DNA from: Streptomyces acidicola
Lineage (GTDB): Bacteria > Actinomycetota > Actinomycetes > Streptomycetales > Streptomycetaceae
Reading direction: 5' to 3'
Assembly: GCF_009377235.1 (NCBI RefSeq)
Contig: NZ_VMNX01000013.1
Location: 1 to 64,000 of the forward strand
Length of the DNA: 64,000 nucleotides
In this document: one piece after another, positions 1-8,189 of the stretch
Layout of the letters: the number at the start of each line of letters is the position of its first letter
Position numbering within the stretch: the stretch's first letter is position 1
The notes under the pieces: model-generated
Databases searched by the model: none
Told to the model about the DNA's origin: nothing
Seen by the model: the letters and a program-made list of their open reading frames with translations, nothing else
Translations under genes and position numbers: made by a program

Positions 1-726
1 GGCGGGGACTGTCGCGGGGGCTGCCGTCGGGATGAGCCCGGGGGCAGGGACGCGGGCTGCCGCGCGCCCGAAACCCGCACTCGGGATGCGAATCGCCGCA
101 GGAGCCACGACTGCCTCGGGGTCCGAGACCGATGCGGACCGCGGTACCGCCGCGGACCTGGGGGCGGCCGCAGGGCTGGGAACCGCCGCGGAGCTGGGGG
201 CCGTCGTGGGGTCGAGGCTTGACCCTGGGCCCTGGACTCTCCCGGAACCGGGACCCACCGGGTCCAGCCCCGCGCCGGAATCGGGGACTGTTCCGGGAGC
301 GTCCGCTGCCGGGGGTCGGTGACCCGGCGCAGGGTCACCCCCCGTCGTGGGATCACTCCCGGCGGTGGGATCTTGCTCAGCTGCCGGATCGTTGCCCAAA
401 GCCGGATCACGGCCCGTTCCGGGATCGTTGCCCGAAGCCGGATCACGGCCTACGCCAGGTTCGCGACCCGCGCCGGGATCCGCTCCGCCGGACACTCGCT
501 GCAGTTTGACGGTGCCCTGCTCGAAGGCCTGGGAGCCGGCGTCGATGGTGTCGGGCGAGGCACCGCCGGTCGGGTCGCAGGTGACGGAGACCGTGACCGT
601 TTCGCCGGGGGCGACCGTGCGCGGGCCGACCTCCGCCGTGGGTTCCCCGGCCGCGACCGGGGCGGCGGCGCCCAGGACGGTGCCGACCAGGGTGGCGGCG
701 GACAGGACACTGGCTCTGCGGCGCAT
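1..726 (-). CDS. Secreted repeat-rich protein, C-terminus beyond the window
   Basis: The frame is open from an ATG at 726 to the left window edge (242 codons, no stop). The first ~27 residues form a signal peptide: Arg-rich start (MRRRAS), an Ala/Val/Leu core, and an AxA-like cleavage site near AAPVAA. A short beta-rich segment follows (about residues 30-75: TVAPGETVTVSVTCDP, then a Cys and a conserved-looking TIDAGSQAFEQG). The rest is low complexity, with Gly-x-Asp-Pro units such as GNDPGTGRDPA and then a Pro/Ala/Ser-rich stretch. It is probably an exported surface or wall-associated protein. I do not recognise a catalytic domain. The short beta segment could be an immunoglobulin-like fold, but this is inference. 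Confidence 0.6.
   Translation of the reverse strand, partial: MRRRASVLSAATLVGTVLGAAAPVAAGEPTAEVGPRTVAPGETVTVSVTCDPTGGASPDTIDAGSQAFEQGTVKLQRVSGGADPGAGREPGVGRDPASGNDPGTGRDPALGNDPAAEQDPTAGSDPTTGGDPAPGHRPPAADAPGTVPDSGAGLDPVGPGSGRVQGPGSSLDPTTAPSSAAVPSPAAAPRSAAVPRSASVSDPEAVVAPAAIRIPSAGFGRAAARVPAPGLIPTAAPATVPA
386..457. repeat. Two tandem 36-bp repeats inside the secreted repeat protein
   Basis: Two 36-bp units starting GGATCGTTGCCC lie head to tail and differ at a few bases. They encode the Gly-Asp-Pro repeats on the minus strand. Diverged single units continue on both sides. Confidence 0.7.
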
Positions 727-988
727 GGGCGGGGCTCCTTCGGCCGACGGCGACGGGCTACGGGGCACGACCGCCGCACCCCGCCCGTCCATCACAGCCC
801 GCCTGCCGCCGCACCGCTCGCGGCCGGACACCATTAGCGGGACGCCGGACCGCCGAGCGGGTGACCGGAGCGACGAAGGGGTGCCGGGAGCGCCGAGGGG
901 CGGTACGACCCGCCGCCGCGAGCACCACGGGCACGCTCCCCGAACCCCGAACCTCAAACCCCTAGCACCGATCCCCGAACCCCGAACC

Positions 989-1708
989 TCACTGGTGCGA
1001 CAGCGAAACCAGCTCGTTCTCCAAGCCCCGCCCCCGCTTGTCCACCACGGCCCCCGCCACATCCGTGAGCTTGCGGTTGGTGCCCTGGGAGATGCGGCGG
1101 AGGACTCCGAACGCGACGTCGGCGTCACAGCCCAGGACGTGCATGACGATGCCGCATGCCTGGTCCACGACGGGCCGGGAGCGCAGTGCGGCACCCAGCT
1201 GACCCAGCTCGGTGAGCGCGGCGCGGTACGAGCGGTCGCGTACGAGACAGGTCGCCGCGAGATCGCCGAGCGCACGCGCCGGACCGCGCGAGGCGTCCTC
1301 CAGGGCGCCGGGCCGAAAGCTGTAGAGGGTGAGGGCGACGGTCAGCACCGAGCGCCGGAACGGGATGGTGACGCTGGACCGTACGCCCGAGTCGAGCGCC
1401 ACGGCCCGGTACTCGGGCCAGCGCTCGTCGCGCAGCAGGTCCGCCGAGTCGACGGGCTCGCCGCGTTCCAGGGCCGCGGGGATGGGTCCGTCGCCGGAGC
1501 GGAGCTGGACCGAGACCAGCGCGGCGAGGTCGGGGTGGGTGACGGCGGCGGGCGGTTCCGTGTCGCCTCCGGACACCAGGCTGCTCGCGCCGCAGCACTC
1601 AGCGGTGCAGCGGGCGGCCTGTTCGGCGAGCTCGGACAGCCGCCTTCCCGGCAGGGCGGATTCGGGTGACTCCACTCGCACATGCCCAAGACGCTCGCTT
1701 TCCGGCAT
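989..1708 (-). CDS. GAF-ANTAR domain response regulator
   Basis: This 239-residue protein has a GAF-like sensory half (about 20-160) and a C-terminal ANTAR domain (about 163-225). The ANTAR domain carries the diagnostic segment RPVVDQACGIVMHVLG followed by the helical region ending LTDVAGAVVD. ANTAR proteins bind paired hairpins in nascent RNA and prevent termination; the GAF part probably senses a small ligand or redox state. The start is the ATG at 1708, preceded by an AGGGGAGG purine tract. It is divergent from the PAS-GAF sensor at 1838, and the 129-bp gap between them would hold both promoters. The target RNA cannot be identified from this window. Confidence 0.9.
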   Translation of the reverse strand: MPESERLGHVRVESPESALPGRRLSELAEQAARCTAECCGASSLVSGGDTEPPAAVTHPDLAALVSVQLRSGDGPIPAALERGEPVDSADLLRDERWPEYRAVALDSGVRSSVTIPFRRSVLTVALTLYSFRPGALEDASRGPARALGDLAATCLVRDRSYRAALTELGQLGAALRSRPVVDQACGIVMHVLGCDADVAFGVLRRISQGTNRKLTDVAGAVVDKRGRGLENELVSLSHQ

Positions 1709-1837
1709 GCCTCGCGCCTCCCCTCTTACCTCTACCTCTCTTCCCGCGCGTTCCCGCTCGCCCGTGGGAAAAAACCGTGTGCCCGCGTCCCGTTGACGTC
1801 ATCCCCCCGCGAGGGCCGGACACGTTACGTTCGACGC

Positions 1838-2989
1838 ATGGCGCAGACGGAGGACTTCGGTGAGGAGCTCGCGGATTTCGTGCGGCGCGTCGCGGAGCTC
1901 AAGGCCGCCCGGTCGGTGCCGAACGACGAACTGCCGACGGTGCTCGACGCCGCGATCTTCGAACTCAACCATGTGGCCGACCAGTTGTGGCCGTGGTACG
2001 AGCGGCTCGCCACGTCCGGCCCGTCGGCCGGTGCCTCCGCGGACCGCCAGGAGCTCCAGTTGCTGAAGACGGTCTTCCAACGGCTGCCACTGCCGGTCGC
2101 GTTGGTGGACCGCGAGACCGTGGTGCGCCGGCTGAACTTCGCGGCGACCTCCTTCACCGGGGTGCGGGCGGGCTACGCCACGGGCCGGCCGCTGGCCGGA
2201 TTCCTCGCCCACGCGGACCGGGCGGCGTTCCGCACCCAGGCCGCGGCGGTGGCGCGCGGTGAGGGCGACCGCAGTCTCACCGTCCACCTCCAGCAGCGCC
2301 CCGCGGTGCCGGTGCGGGCGACGCTGAGCGCGCTGCGGCCCGGCAACGAGCCACGCACCGGTGTCCTCGTCGTGCTGCAGCCCGCGGACACCCGCGTCCC
2401 GGCCACCGGCAGTCCCGTACGCCCGCTGCCGAACCTCTCCGAGACGACCCGGCACGCGACGCTGATGGAGCTGCTGGACCTGATGACCACGGCGCTGATC
2501 GTCGCACCCGCCGACCAGGTCCTCGACCGGGCGGCGCGGGTGTTGCACGGGCGGTTCGCGGACTGGGTGGTGGCCGACTCGGGGGCCGTCCGGCTCTCCC
2601 GTACGACGGTCCTCGGCCCGTCGGACGACGAGGCGGCGACCGTGGCCGCGCAGGACCCCGCCACCTGCCTCCTCGTGGTCGAGGCGGCACGCGGCGGCGC
2701 CACGTCGCTTCTGGTGCGCCCCGAGGACCCGGGTGCCTTCGGCCATGACGCCTCGGGCGCCCCCGTGCTCGTCCGGGCCAACGTCACCTCACTTCTGTGC
2801 CTGCCGCTCACCGTCCCGGACGGCCCTGTCCGTGGTGTCCTCACCCTGTTCCGCACGGGCGCCCGCCTGGCCTTCTCGATGGCGGAGGCGCAGGCGATGG
2901 ACATGATGGCCCGGCACATCGCGCTGGCCATGAGCGCGCCCCGACAGGGGGGCACGAGGCGGTCACCGCTCACGCGGCCTCCCGCATGA
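1838..2989 (+). CDS. PAS-GAF sensor protein
   Basis: A 383-residue protein without an obvious output domain. After an N-terminal helical segment there is a PAS domain (about 75-190: FQRLPLPVALVDRET through the arch ending GVLVVLQPAD) and a GAF domain (about 220-370, with the typical SLLCLPLTVPDGPVRGVLTLFR strand pair). An ATG at 1838 is preferred over upstream in-frame starts because the GAF-ANTAR promoter region would otherwise be coding. The final 20 bp overlap the convergent sigma-factor gene tail to tail. Its place between an ANTAR regulator and a SigB-type sigma factor suggests stress signalling, but no partner can be proved from sequence. Confidence 0.85.
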   Translation: MAQTEDFGEELADFVRRVAELKAARSVPNDELPTVLDAAIFELNHVADQLWPWYERLATSGPSAGASADRQELQLLKTVFQRLPLPVALVDRETVVRRLNFAATSFTGVRAGYATGRPLAGFLAHADRAAFRTQAAAVARGEGDRSLTVHLQQRPAVPVRATLSALRPGNEPRTGVLVVLQPADTRVPATGSPVRPLPNLSETTRHATLMELLDLMTTALIVAPADQVLDRAARVLHGRFADWVVADSGAVRLSRTTVLGPSDDEAATVAAQDPATCLLVVEAARGGATSLLVRPEDPGAFGHDASGAPVLVRANVTSLLCLPLTVPDGPVRGVLTLFRTGARLAFSMAEAQAMDMMARHIALAMSAPRQGGTRRSPLTRPPA

Positions 2990-3764
2990 CCTGCTCCCTC
3001 AACCGGGTGCAGCACCGGCTGATCAACCGGGACACATGCATCTGGGAGATCCCCATCTGCTCGGCGATACGGCTCTGGGTCATGTCGTTGAAGAACCGCA
3101 TGTACAGAATGGCCCGCTCCCGCTCCGGCAGGGCCCTCAGTCGGGGCTTGACCGCCTCACGGTCGACCACGGTGTCGAGCGCCGGATCCGGTGACCCCAG
3201 CGCGTCGCTGAGCGAGTAGCCGTCCTCGGCTCCGGGCAGCTCCGCGTCCAGGGAGAGCGCGGTAAAGCTCTCCAGAGCCTCCAGTCCGACCCGGACGTCC
3301 TCCTCACTCATGCGGGCGTGCTCGGCGATCTCGGCGACGGTGGGCCGGCGTCCGGAGATGGTCTGTGACAGGTCCTGACTGGCGAACCGCACTCGGTTGC
3401 GCAGGTCCTGGACGCGACGCGGCACGTGCAGGGTCCACATGTGGTCGCGGAAGTGGCGCTTGATCTCACCGGTGACGGTGGGGACCGCATAGCTCTCGAA
3501 GGCGTTGCCGCGCTCGGGGTCGTACCGGTCGACGGCCTTGACCAGGCCGAGGGCCGCGACCTGACGCAGGTCCTCGTAGCTCTCGCCGCGGCTGCGGAAC
3601 CGTCCCGCGAGCCGTTCGGCCATGGGCAGCCACGCCTCGACGATCTCCTCACGGAGCGTGGCGCGCTGCTGACCCGGGGGGAGCGTGGTGAGCTTACGGA
3701 ACGCCTCGGCGGTGTCCGGGGCGTCGTCGTGGGGGTGGCGCTTCGCGCTTGCCTGAGTTCGCAT
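2970..3764 (-). CDS. SigB/SigF-family RNA polymerase sigma factor
   Basis: The 264-residue product has sigma region 2 (about 55-120, with YEDLRQVAALGLVKAVDRYDPERG and the adjacent FESYAVPTVTGEIKRHFRD), region 3 (about 125-180) and a region 4 helix-turn-helix near the C-terminus (RIAEQMGISQMHVSRLISR). This is the group 3 stress and sporulation subfamily (SigB/SigF/SigG-like) that is expanded in Streptomyces. I chose the ATG at 3764, with AAGGGAG 12 nt upstream; a TTG at 3776 is possible but has no spacing to a ribosome-binding site. No anti-sigma gene is adjacent, so control may come from a remote anti-sigma/anti-anti-sigma pair. Confidence 0.92.
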   Translation of the reverse strand: MRTQASAKRHPHDDAPDTAEAFRKLTTLPPGQQRATLREEIVEAWLPMAERLAGRFRSRGESYEDLRQVAALGLVKAVDRYDPERGNAFESYAVPTVTGEIKRHFRDHMWTLHVPRRVQDLRNRVRFASQDLSQTISGRRPTVAEIAEHARMSEEDVRVGLEALESFTALSLDAELPGAEDGYSLSDALGSPDPALDTVVDREAVKPRLRALPERERAILYMRFFNDMTQSRIAEQMGISQMHVSRLISRCCTRLREQVMREAA

Positions 3765-3954
3765 GGTGCGTCGCAACTCCCTTGAAGGTGCGGGGGCATG
3801 ACGTCACCGTGGGAGCGCACCCGTGCCTGACCGGGCACACCCGTGGCAAGGGCTCACCGCTCCCACGGACGTGCCTCCTGTCCGAAGCACTGTGAGTCCG
3901 CCTGCCCGGGAGACCGCGCGGCAAACACCCGGCCGATACCTGGCAGCCGCCCCG

Positions 3955-4038
3955 GTACCCGGCGGACGCCCTAGTACCCGGCGGACGCCCTAGTACCCGG
4001 CGGACCTGGTACCCGGCAGAGCCCTGGTACCCGGCAGA
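3955..4038. repeat. Five GTACCCGGC(G/A)GA iterons upstream of the ThDP enzyme
   Basis: Copies of GTACCCGGCGGA or GTACCCGGCAGA start at 3955, 3974, 3993, 4009 and 4027, a spacing of 16-19 bp. A degenerate copy may precede them. The array sits in the 359-bp gap between the sigma-factor and ThDP-enzyme starts and ends 86 bp before the latter ATG. It may bind a regulator or be a neutral tandem expansion. Confidence 0.8.
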
Positions 4039-4123
4039 CGCCCGAATGGGCGCCAGGTTTTCCGCAGGGCGCCGTGGTGACTCGGGAGATGCCGTTTCCA
4101 CGCTCTTCCCACCGGGAGGTCCC

Positions 4124-5920
4124 ATGAGCACCAAGGTCGCCGACCACGTCCTGCAGAGGCTGCGCGAGTGGGGTGTGACGGTTGTCTTCAGCTATCCCGG
4201 CGACGGCATCAACGGCCTGCTCGCCGCATGGGGACGGGCCGAGAACCAGCCGAGGTTCGTGCAGTCGCGGCACGAGGAGATGGCCGCGTTCGAGGCGGTC
4301 GGTTACGCGAAGTTCAGCGGCCGTCTCGGAGTGTGCGCGGCCACGTCGGGGCCGGGCGCGATCCACCTGCTCAACGGCCTGTACGACGCCAAACTGGACC
4401 ATGTGCCGGTGCTGGCGATCGTGGGCCAGACGGCTCGTACGGCGATGGGTGGCTCGTACCAGCAGGAGGTGGACCTGCACACGCTGTTCAAGGACGTCGC
4501 CTCGGACTTCGTGGAGACGGTGACGGTGCCGGAGCAACTGCCGAACGTGCTGGACCGGGCGATCCGCACCGCGTACGCGCGCCGCGCCCCCACCGCCGTG
4601 ATCATCCCCGGTGATGTGCAGGAGCTGGACTACGCGGCCCCCACGCACGACTTCAAGATGGTCCCCTCCAGCCTGGACCGCAGCGCGTGGACCGCGCTCC
4701 CCTCTCAGGAGTCGCTGGAGCGGGCCGCCGAGATCCTCAACTCCGGTCACAGGGTGGCCGTTCTGATCGGCCAAGGCGCCCGCGGGGCCCGCGCCGAGGT
4801 GGAGCGGATCGCCGGACTGCTGGGCGCGGGCGTCGCGAAGGCACTGCTCGGCAAGGACGCGCTGAGCGACGAACTGCCGTACGTGACGGGCGCGATCGGC
4901 CTGCTGGGTACCCGCCCCTCGTACGAGCTGATGCGCGACTGCGACACGCTGCTGACCATCGGCTCGTCGTTCCCGTACTCCCAGTTCCTGCCGGACTACG
5001 GCAAGGCGCGGGCGGTACAGATCGACATCGACCCGCACATGGTGGGCATGCGCTACCCGTACGAGGTGAACCTGGTCGGCGACGCGCGGGCGACCTTGCA
5101 GCGCCTGATCCCGATGCTGGACAAGGACCGCGACCGCGAGTGGTACGACACGGTGTGCGCGAACGTCGCCCGCTGGCGCCAGGTGATGGAGCGGCGCGCC
5201 GAGCTGTCGGCCGATCCGATCAACCCGGAGTACGTGACCCACGTACTGGACCCGCTGCTGCCCGGCAACGCGATCATCACCTCGGACTCCGGTTCGGCGG
5301 CGAACTGGTACGCGCGGCACCTCACGATGCGGAACGGCATGCGGGGGTCCCTGTCGGGGACGCTGGCGACGATGGGCTGCGGGGTGCCGTACGCGATCGG
5401 CGCGAAGTTCGCGCATCCGGACCGTCCGGTGATCGCGCTGGTCGGGGACGGCGCGATGCAGATGAACGGCATGGCGGAGCTGATCACGGCGGCCAAGTAC
5501 CAGGACCGCTGGGAGGACCCGCGGCTGGTGGTGGGCATCCTGAACAACCACGACCTGAACCAGGTGACGTGGGAGATGCGGGCGATGGAGGGCTCGCCGT
5601 CCTTCCTGCCTTCTCAGGAGATCCCGGACGTCCAGTACGCCGCCTTCGCCCGCTCCCTGGGCCTGACCGGTATCCGCGTGGAGAAGCCCGGGGACGTCGA
5701 GTCCGGCTGGCGGGCGGGCCTGGACGCGGACGGCCCCGCGGTGATCGAGTTCCTGACGGACCCGGCCGTCCCACCGGTCCCGCCCCACGCGACCTGGGAG
5801 CAGTTGGAGTCCACTGCGGCGGCGGTGCTCAAGGGCGACGCGGACCGGGGCGCGATGGTGCGGCAGGGCCTCAAGGCGAAGGTGCAGGAGTTCCTGCCGG
5901 GGCGGGAGAAGAAGCGCTAG
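4124..5920 (+). CDS. Thiamine-diphosphate-requiring enzyme (pyruvate oxidase / acetolactate synthase-like)
   Basis: A 598-residue three-domain ThDP enzyme. The N-terminal Pyr domain carries the ThDP-activating glutamate in SRHEEMAAFEAVGYAKF (about residue 50). A central transhydrogenase-like domain has AVLIGQGARGA near 210. The C-terminal PP domain has the metal/ThDP motif GDGAMQMNGMAEL, ending about 30 residues later in NNHDLNQ. The family decarboxylates 2-oxo acids such as pyruvate; whether this member is an oxidase (PoxB-like), synthase or decarboxylase cannot be read from the sequence. The start is the ATG at 4124, 4 nt after GGGAGGT. It appears monocistronic, followed by an inverted repeat and then gene debris. 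Confidence 0.85.
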   Translation: MSTKVADHVLQRLREWGVTVVFSYPGDGINGLLAAWGRAENQPRFVQSRHEEMAAFEAVGYAKFSGRLGVCAATSGPGAIHLLNGLYDAKLDHVPVLAIVGQTARTAMGGSYQQEVDLHTLFKDVASDFVETVTVPEQLPNVLDRAIRTAYARRAPTAVIIPGDVQELDYAAPTHDFKMVPSSLDRSAWTALPSQESLERAAEILNSGHRVAVLIGQGARGARAEVERIAGLLGAGVAKALLGKDALSDELPYVTGAIGLLGTRPSYELMRDCDTLLTIGSSFPYSQFLPDYGKARAVQIDIDPHMVGMRYPYEVNLVGDARATLQRLIPMLDKDRDREWYDTVCANVARWRQVMERRAELSADPINPEYVTHVLDPLLPGNAIITSDSGSAANWYARHLTMRNGMRGSLSGTLATMGCGVPYAIGAKFAHPDRPVIALVGDGAMQMNGMAELITAAKYQDRWEDPRLVVGILNNHDLNQVTWEMRAMEGSPSFLPSQEIPDVQYAAFARSLGLTGIRVEKPGDVESGWRAGLDADGPAVIEFLTDPAVPPVPPHATWEQLESTAAAVLKGDADRGAMVRQGLKAKVQEFLPGREKKR

Positions 5921-5943
5921 CTTCCTGTTGAACGGCAGTGAGT

Positions 5944-5999
5944 AGTTCAGTTGCGCACGAAACAGTTCAGTAGGTAGTTCAGTAGCGCACTGAACTGTT
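5944..5999. repeat. AGTTCAGT direct and inverted repeats after the ThDP gene
   Basis: AGTTCAGT occurs at 5944, 5964 and 5976, and its complement ACTGAACT at 5989. The arms AACAGTTCAGT (5961-5971) and ACTGAACTGTT (5989-5999) are an 11-bp perfect inverted repeat. The inner copy at 5976 can instead pair with the same right arm over a 5-nt loop. It may act as a terminator for the ThDP gene or be a binding site left from a lost neighbour. No T-run follows. Confidence 0.65.
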
Positions 6000-6152
6000 C
6001 GGGCGCCGTCCCAGTGGCCGTGTTCGGCGGTGGAGGCAGCCTGGGTCAGACGACGGGCCCTTACTCCGGCTGGTGGGGTCGCAGTCCGGGCTTGAGGCCG
6101 TCACGGTGTCCGCCCTCGCCAGACACCCGCAAGGCCGCCCGGTCTGACCGCC

Positions 6153-6325
6153 GTGACATTCACCGGCGTCACTGCCGACGTGACCTGGCGCGTCCAGGGC
6201 GCGATCGGCAGCGATCCGGTGCGCGGGCCGCTCAAAACCGGCGGCCTGTACGGCGAGCGGCACGGCTGGCATCTGCCGGGGCCCGAGGTCGAGGACTGGG
6301 CAAAGGTGAGCTTTCCCGCTCGCCC
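6153..6325 (+). pseudogene. Remnant of a GH35 beta-galactosidase C-terminal region
   Basis: The translated stretch includes VTWRVQGAIGS, DPVRGPLKTGGLYGER and GWHLPGPEVEDW. This resembles the C-terminal beta-sandwich region of actinobacterial family 35 beta-galactosidases (WRIQGA, DPVRGPLNxGGLYGERxGWxLPG). Only about 55 of roughly 600 residues remain. Continuation after about 6325 requires a frame change. No catalytic part is present, so this is a non-functional relic. Confidence 0.55.
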
Positions 6326-6474
6326 GGCGCCGGCAGGGCGTCGACTGGAGGCAGGCTCGTATGGCTGCAATCGGGCGGCCGCCCGATGGGGAGCGTCCGG
6401 CAGCCCGGCCGCATCAAGAAGAGCGCGCGCCCGTAAAGGCCACCAGGAGCCCCGGTCGGGTGGCATGTTACGGA

Positions 6475-6880
6475 CGAAGACTGCTCACCCACGGCCTGCC
6501 CGGCGTCGCACTCGGCGCGGAACCTGTCACCGCGGACGCCATGCGCCACCCGCCCCGGCTCCCGAGGAGAGCGTTCTGGGCGCCGGCCTGTGGCCACGCA
6601 TCCTGCTCATGGGGGCTTTCATCGCCACATTGACCCTGGCGGCCGGAGTGTGGGCCCGGGAGACGGACCGCCCCTGGCAGTCCATGATGTTCCTCGTCCT
6701 CGGCGCGACCCAGCTCGGCGTGGCGCTCGGCTCCCGCGCCCGCCCGGGAAGTCTGGCGAACCCGTTCCTGCTGGTCGCCGTGGGCACGGCCCTGAGCCTC
6801 CAGGCAGCCGGTGTCTACCTGCCTCCCCTTCGGGACCTGCTGGGCACGGAACCGCTGTCGCCCGCCGATCTTGATAGGTC
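6475..6880 (+). pseudogene. Remnant of a cation-transporting P-type ATPase C-terminus
   Basis: One frame reads LLTHGLPGVALGAEPV. After a frameshift near 6570, another reads PRILLMGAFIATLTLAAGVW, RPWQSMMFLVLGATQLGVA, GSRARPGSLANPFLLVAV and AGVYLPPLRDLLGTEPLSP. This matches the last transmembrane segments of PMCA/SERCA-like cation ATPases of actinobacteria. The phosphorylation (DKTGT) and nucleotide-binding domains are missing. Hydrophobic segments are still recognisable, so the decay looks recent, but the product cannot pump ions. Confidence 0.6.
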
Positions 6881-6921
6881 CGCTGACAACGGTCGACGCC
6901 GCGGGGCGTGGACCCGCGTTC

Positions 6922-7492
6922 TCATTCCATGGTGAGGACGAAGCGGCCGCGGAGCCCGCCGACTGCCAGGCGCGCGTGCGCTTTCGCGGCCTCCTCCAGC
7001 GGATAGGTCTCGGCCACGCGCAGTGCCAGCTCTCCGGAGGCGGCCATGTCGGACAGGGTCGTCAGCATGGAGCCGTCCGCGCCGACCTGCGTCAGCCGCA
7101 CTCGGATACCGCGCTCGGTCTCGGGCAGGGCGTCGGGCCGCGTGGTCACGAAGGTGCCGCCGTCCGCGATCGCCCCGATGGCGGCCTGCCCGAGCATGGC
7201 CGTGTCCAGAACGGCGTCCACCCCTTCGGGATACAGCGTGCGGACGGCCCCGACCACGTCCCCGCCGCCGGGTACGTGCGATGTCCCAGCCGAGACCGTG
7301 GGTGCTGCCCTCCGGTGAAGGCGGGAAGACTCCGAGCCAGTTCCCCATGTCGACCGGGTTGAGCGTGGCCGCCTGCACCTTGATCCGGATCTCGGAGTAG
7401 CCCGGCTCCGGCTTGTCGACGTCGAGGACCTCGACGGCATCGGGGCTTCCTACGGCTTCGCCGTCACCGGGCATGACAGGGGCTTCGCTCAA
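6922..7492 (-). pseudogene. Internally deleted NADP-dependent quinone oxidoreductase (MDR family)
   Basis: The 5' part (frame starting at 7492) encodes a GroES-like N-terminus: EVLDVDKPEPGYSEIRIKV, NPVDMGNWLGVFPP, ending THGLGWDIA. From about 7270 the homology continues only in a different frame, with GGGDVVGAVRTLYPEGVDAV, TAMLGQAAIGAIADGG and the C-terminal LRGRFVLTME. The missing middle would contain the nucleotide-binding GxGxxG region. About 188 residues remain of an expected ~310. It is a deletion plus frameshift relic at the left border of the catabolic island. Confidence 0.7.
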
Positions 7493-7513
7493 GCTCGCGA
7501 CGAGATCGACGAA

Positions 7514-8158
7514 TTAAGCAAGGCGCCACGCGACGTCTGCTACGGGGTACCCCGTCCGTGCGGCGACCCACTGGTGCGGGTCGGCGTCGGCGGGTACGTG
7601 GCGCGCGGCCTCGGCGATGGCTTCGGTCCGTTTGAGTGCCCGTAGAGTCGGGCGGCACCTGTCACGCGGGAGATGGCGTTGGTCTGCTCCCCAGCGGCCC
7701 TTGCTCCTCTCGGTCCTGGGAGGTTCGGTGATCAGGTGGTCGAGGTTGTTCAGAGCCGCCCACCTCGCGGTGTCGTTGACGTCTTGCTGTAGTTGACGGA
7801 CGAGAGCGGGCGAGGTGTCGAATCGGCGTTGTGGTCGTATTCGGTGCCGCAGCGTCACGCGCACGCTGCGGCCGTAGAGGTCGCCTTTGAATCCCAGCAG
7901 ATGAGCTTCCAGCAGGCGCGTTCCTTCAGGGCCGTAGTACGTCGGGCGGTGGCCTACCGAAACGACCGCTACAAACGTCACCTCGTCCGGCTCCAGGGCA
8001 ACCGTGGCCGCGTATACGCCGTCCCTGCGCACAGTGCTGACCTCATGGATGTTGGCAGTGGGGAAGCCCAGTCTGCGTCCTCGCCGATCGCCGACCCTGA
8101 CGACGCCGGTCACGGCCGTCGCCTCGCCGGCATCCTCGCGTGTGGCCTGATAGGTCAC
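7514..8158 (-). CDS. Stand-alone riboflavin kinase (FMN-forming) with a C-terminal extension
   Basis: Residues ~12-135 of this 214-residue protein match the riboflavin kinase domain of RibF: GVVRVGDRRGRRLGFPTANI (ATP/flavin-binding loop), DGVYAATVAL, VSVGHRPTYYGPEGTRLLEAHLL and the segment with RFDTSPALVRQLQQDV. The FAD-synthetase (adenylyltransferase) half of bifunctional RibF is absent, so FMN rather than FAD should be the product. The last ~80 residues (RCRPTLRALKRTEAIAEA onward) are unlike RibF and may be a small helical domain. The start is the GTG at 8158, after AGGAGAAG; the upstream open frame lies inside the dehydrogenase gene. It follows that gene by 31 bp, so they probably share promoter P1. 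It could supply FMN to the island's flavin-dependent monooxygenase. Confidence 0.82.
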   Translation of the reverse strand: MTYQATREDAGEATAVTGVVRVGDRRGRRLGFPTANIHEVSTVRRDGVYAATVALEPDEVTFVAVVSVGHRPTYYGPEGTRLLEAHLLGFKGDLYGRSVRVTLRHRIRPQRRFDTSPALVRQLQQDVNDTARWAALNNLDHLITEPPRTERSKGRWGADQRHLPRDRCRPTLRALKRTEAIAEAARHVPADADPHQWVAARTGYPVADVAWRLA

Positions 8159-8189
8159 ATCCTTCTCCTGTTCTGGTGCGGACCTTCGG

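Noticed and set aside
450..779. 109-codon ORF on the minus strand near the left edge
   Set aside because: It overlaps the secreted repeat protein in another frame and is only Pro/Arg/Ser from GC bias.
3971..5788. 605-codon antisense ORF over the ThDP gene
   Set aside because: It is the shadow of the real gene; composition is HRGDV-rich with no domain.
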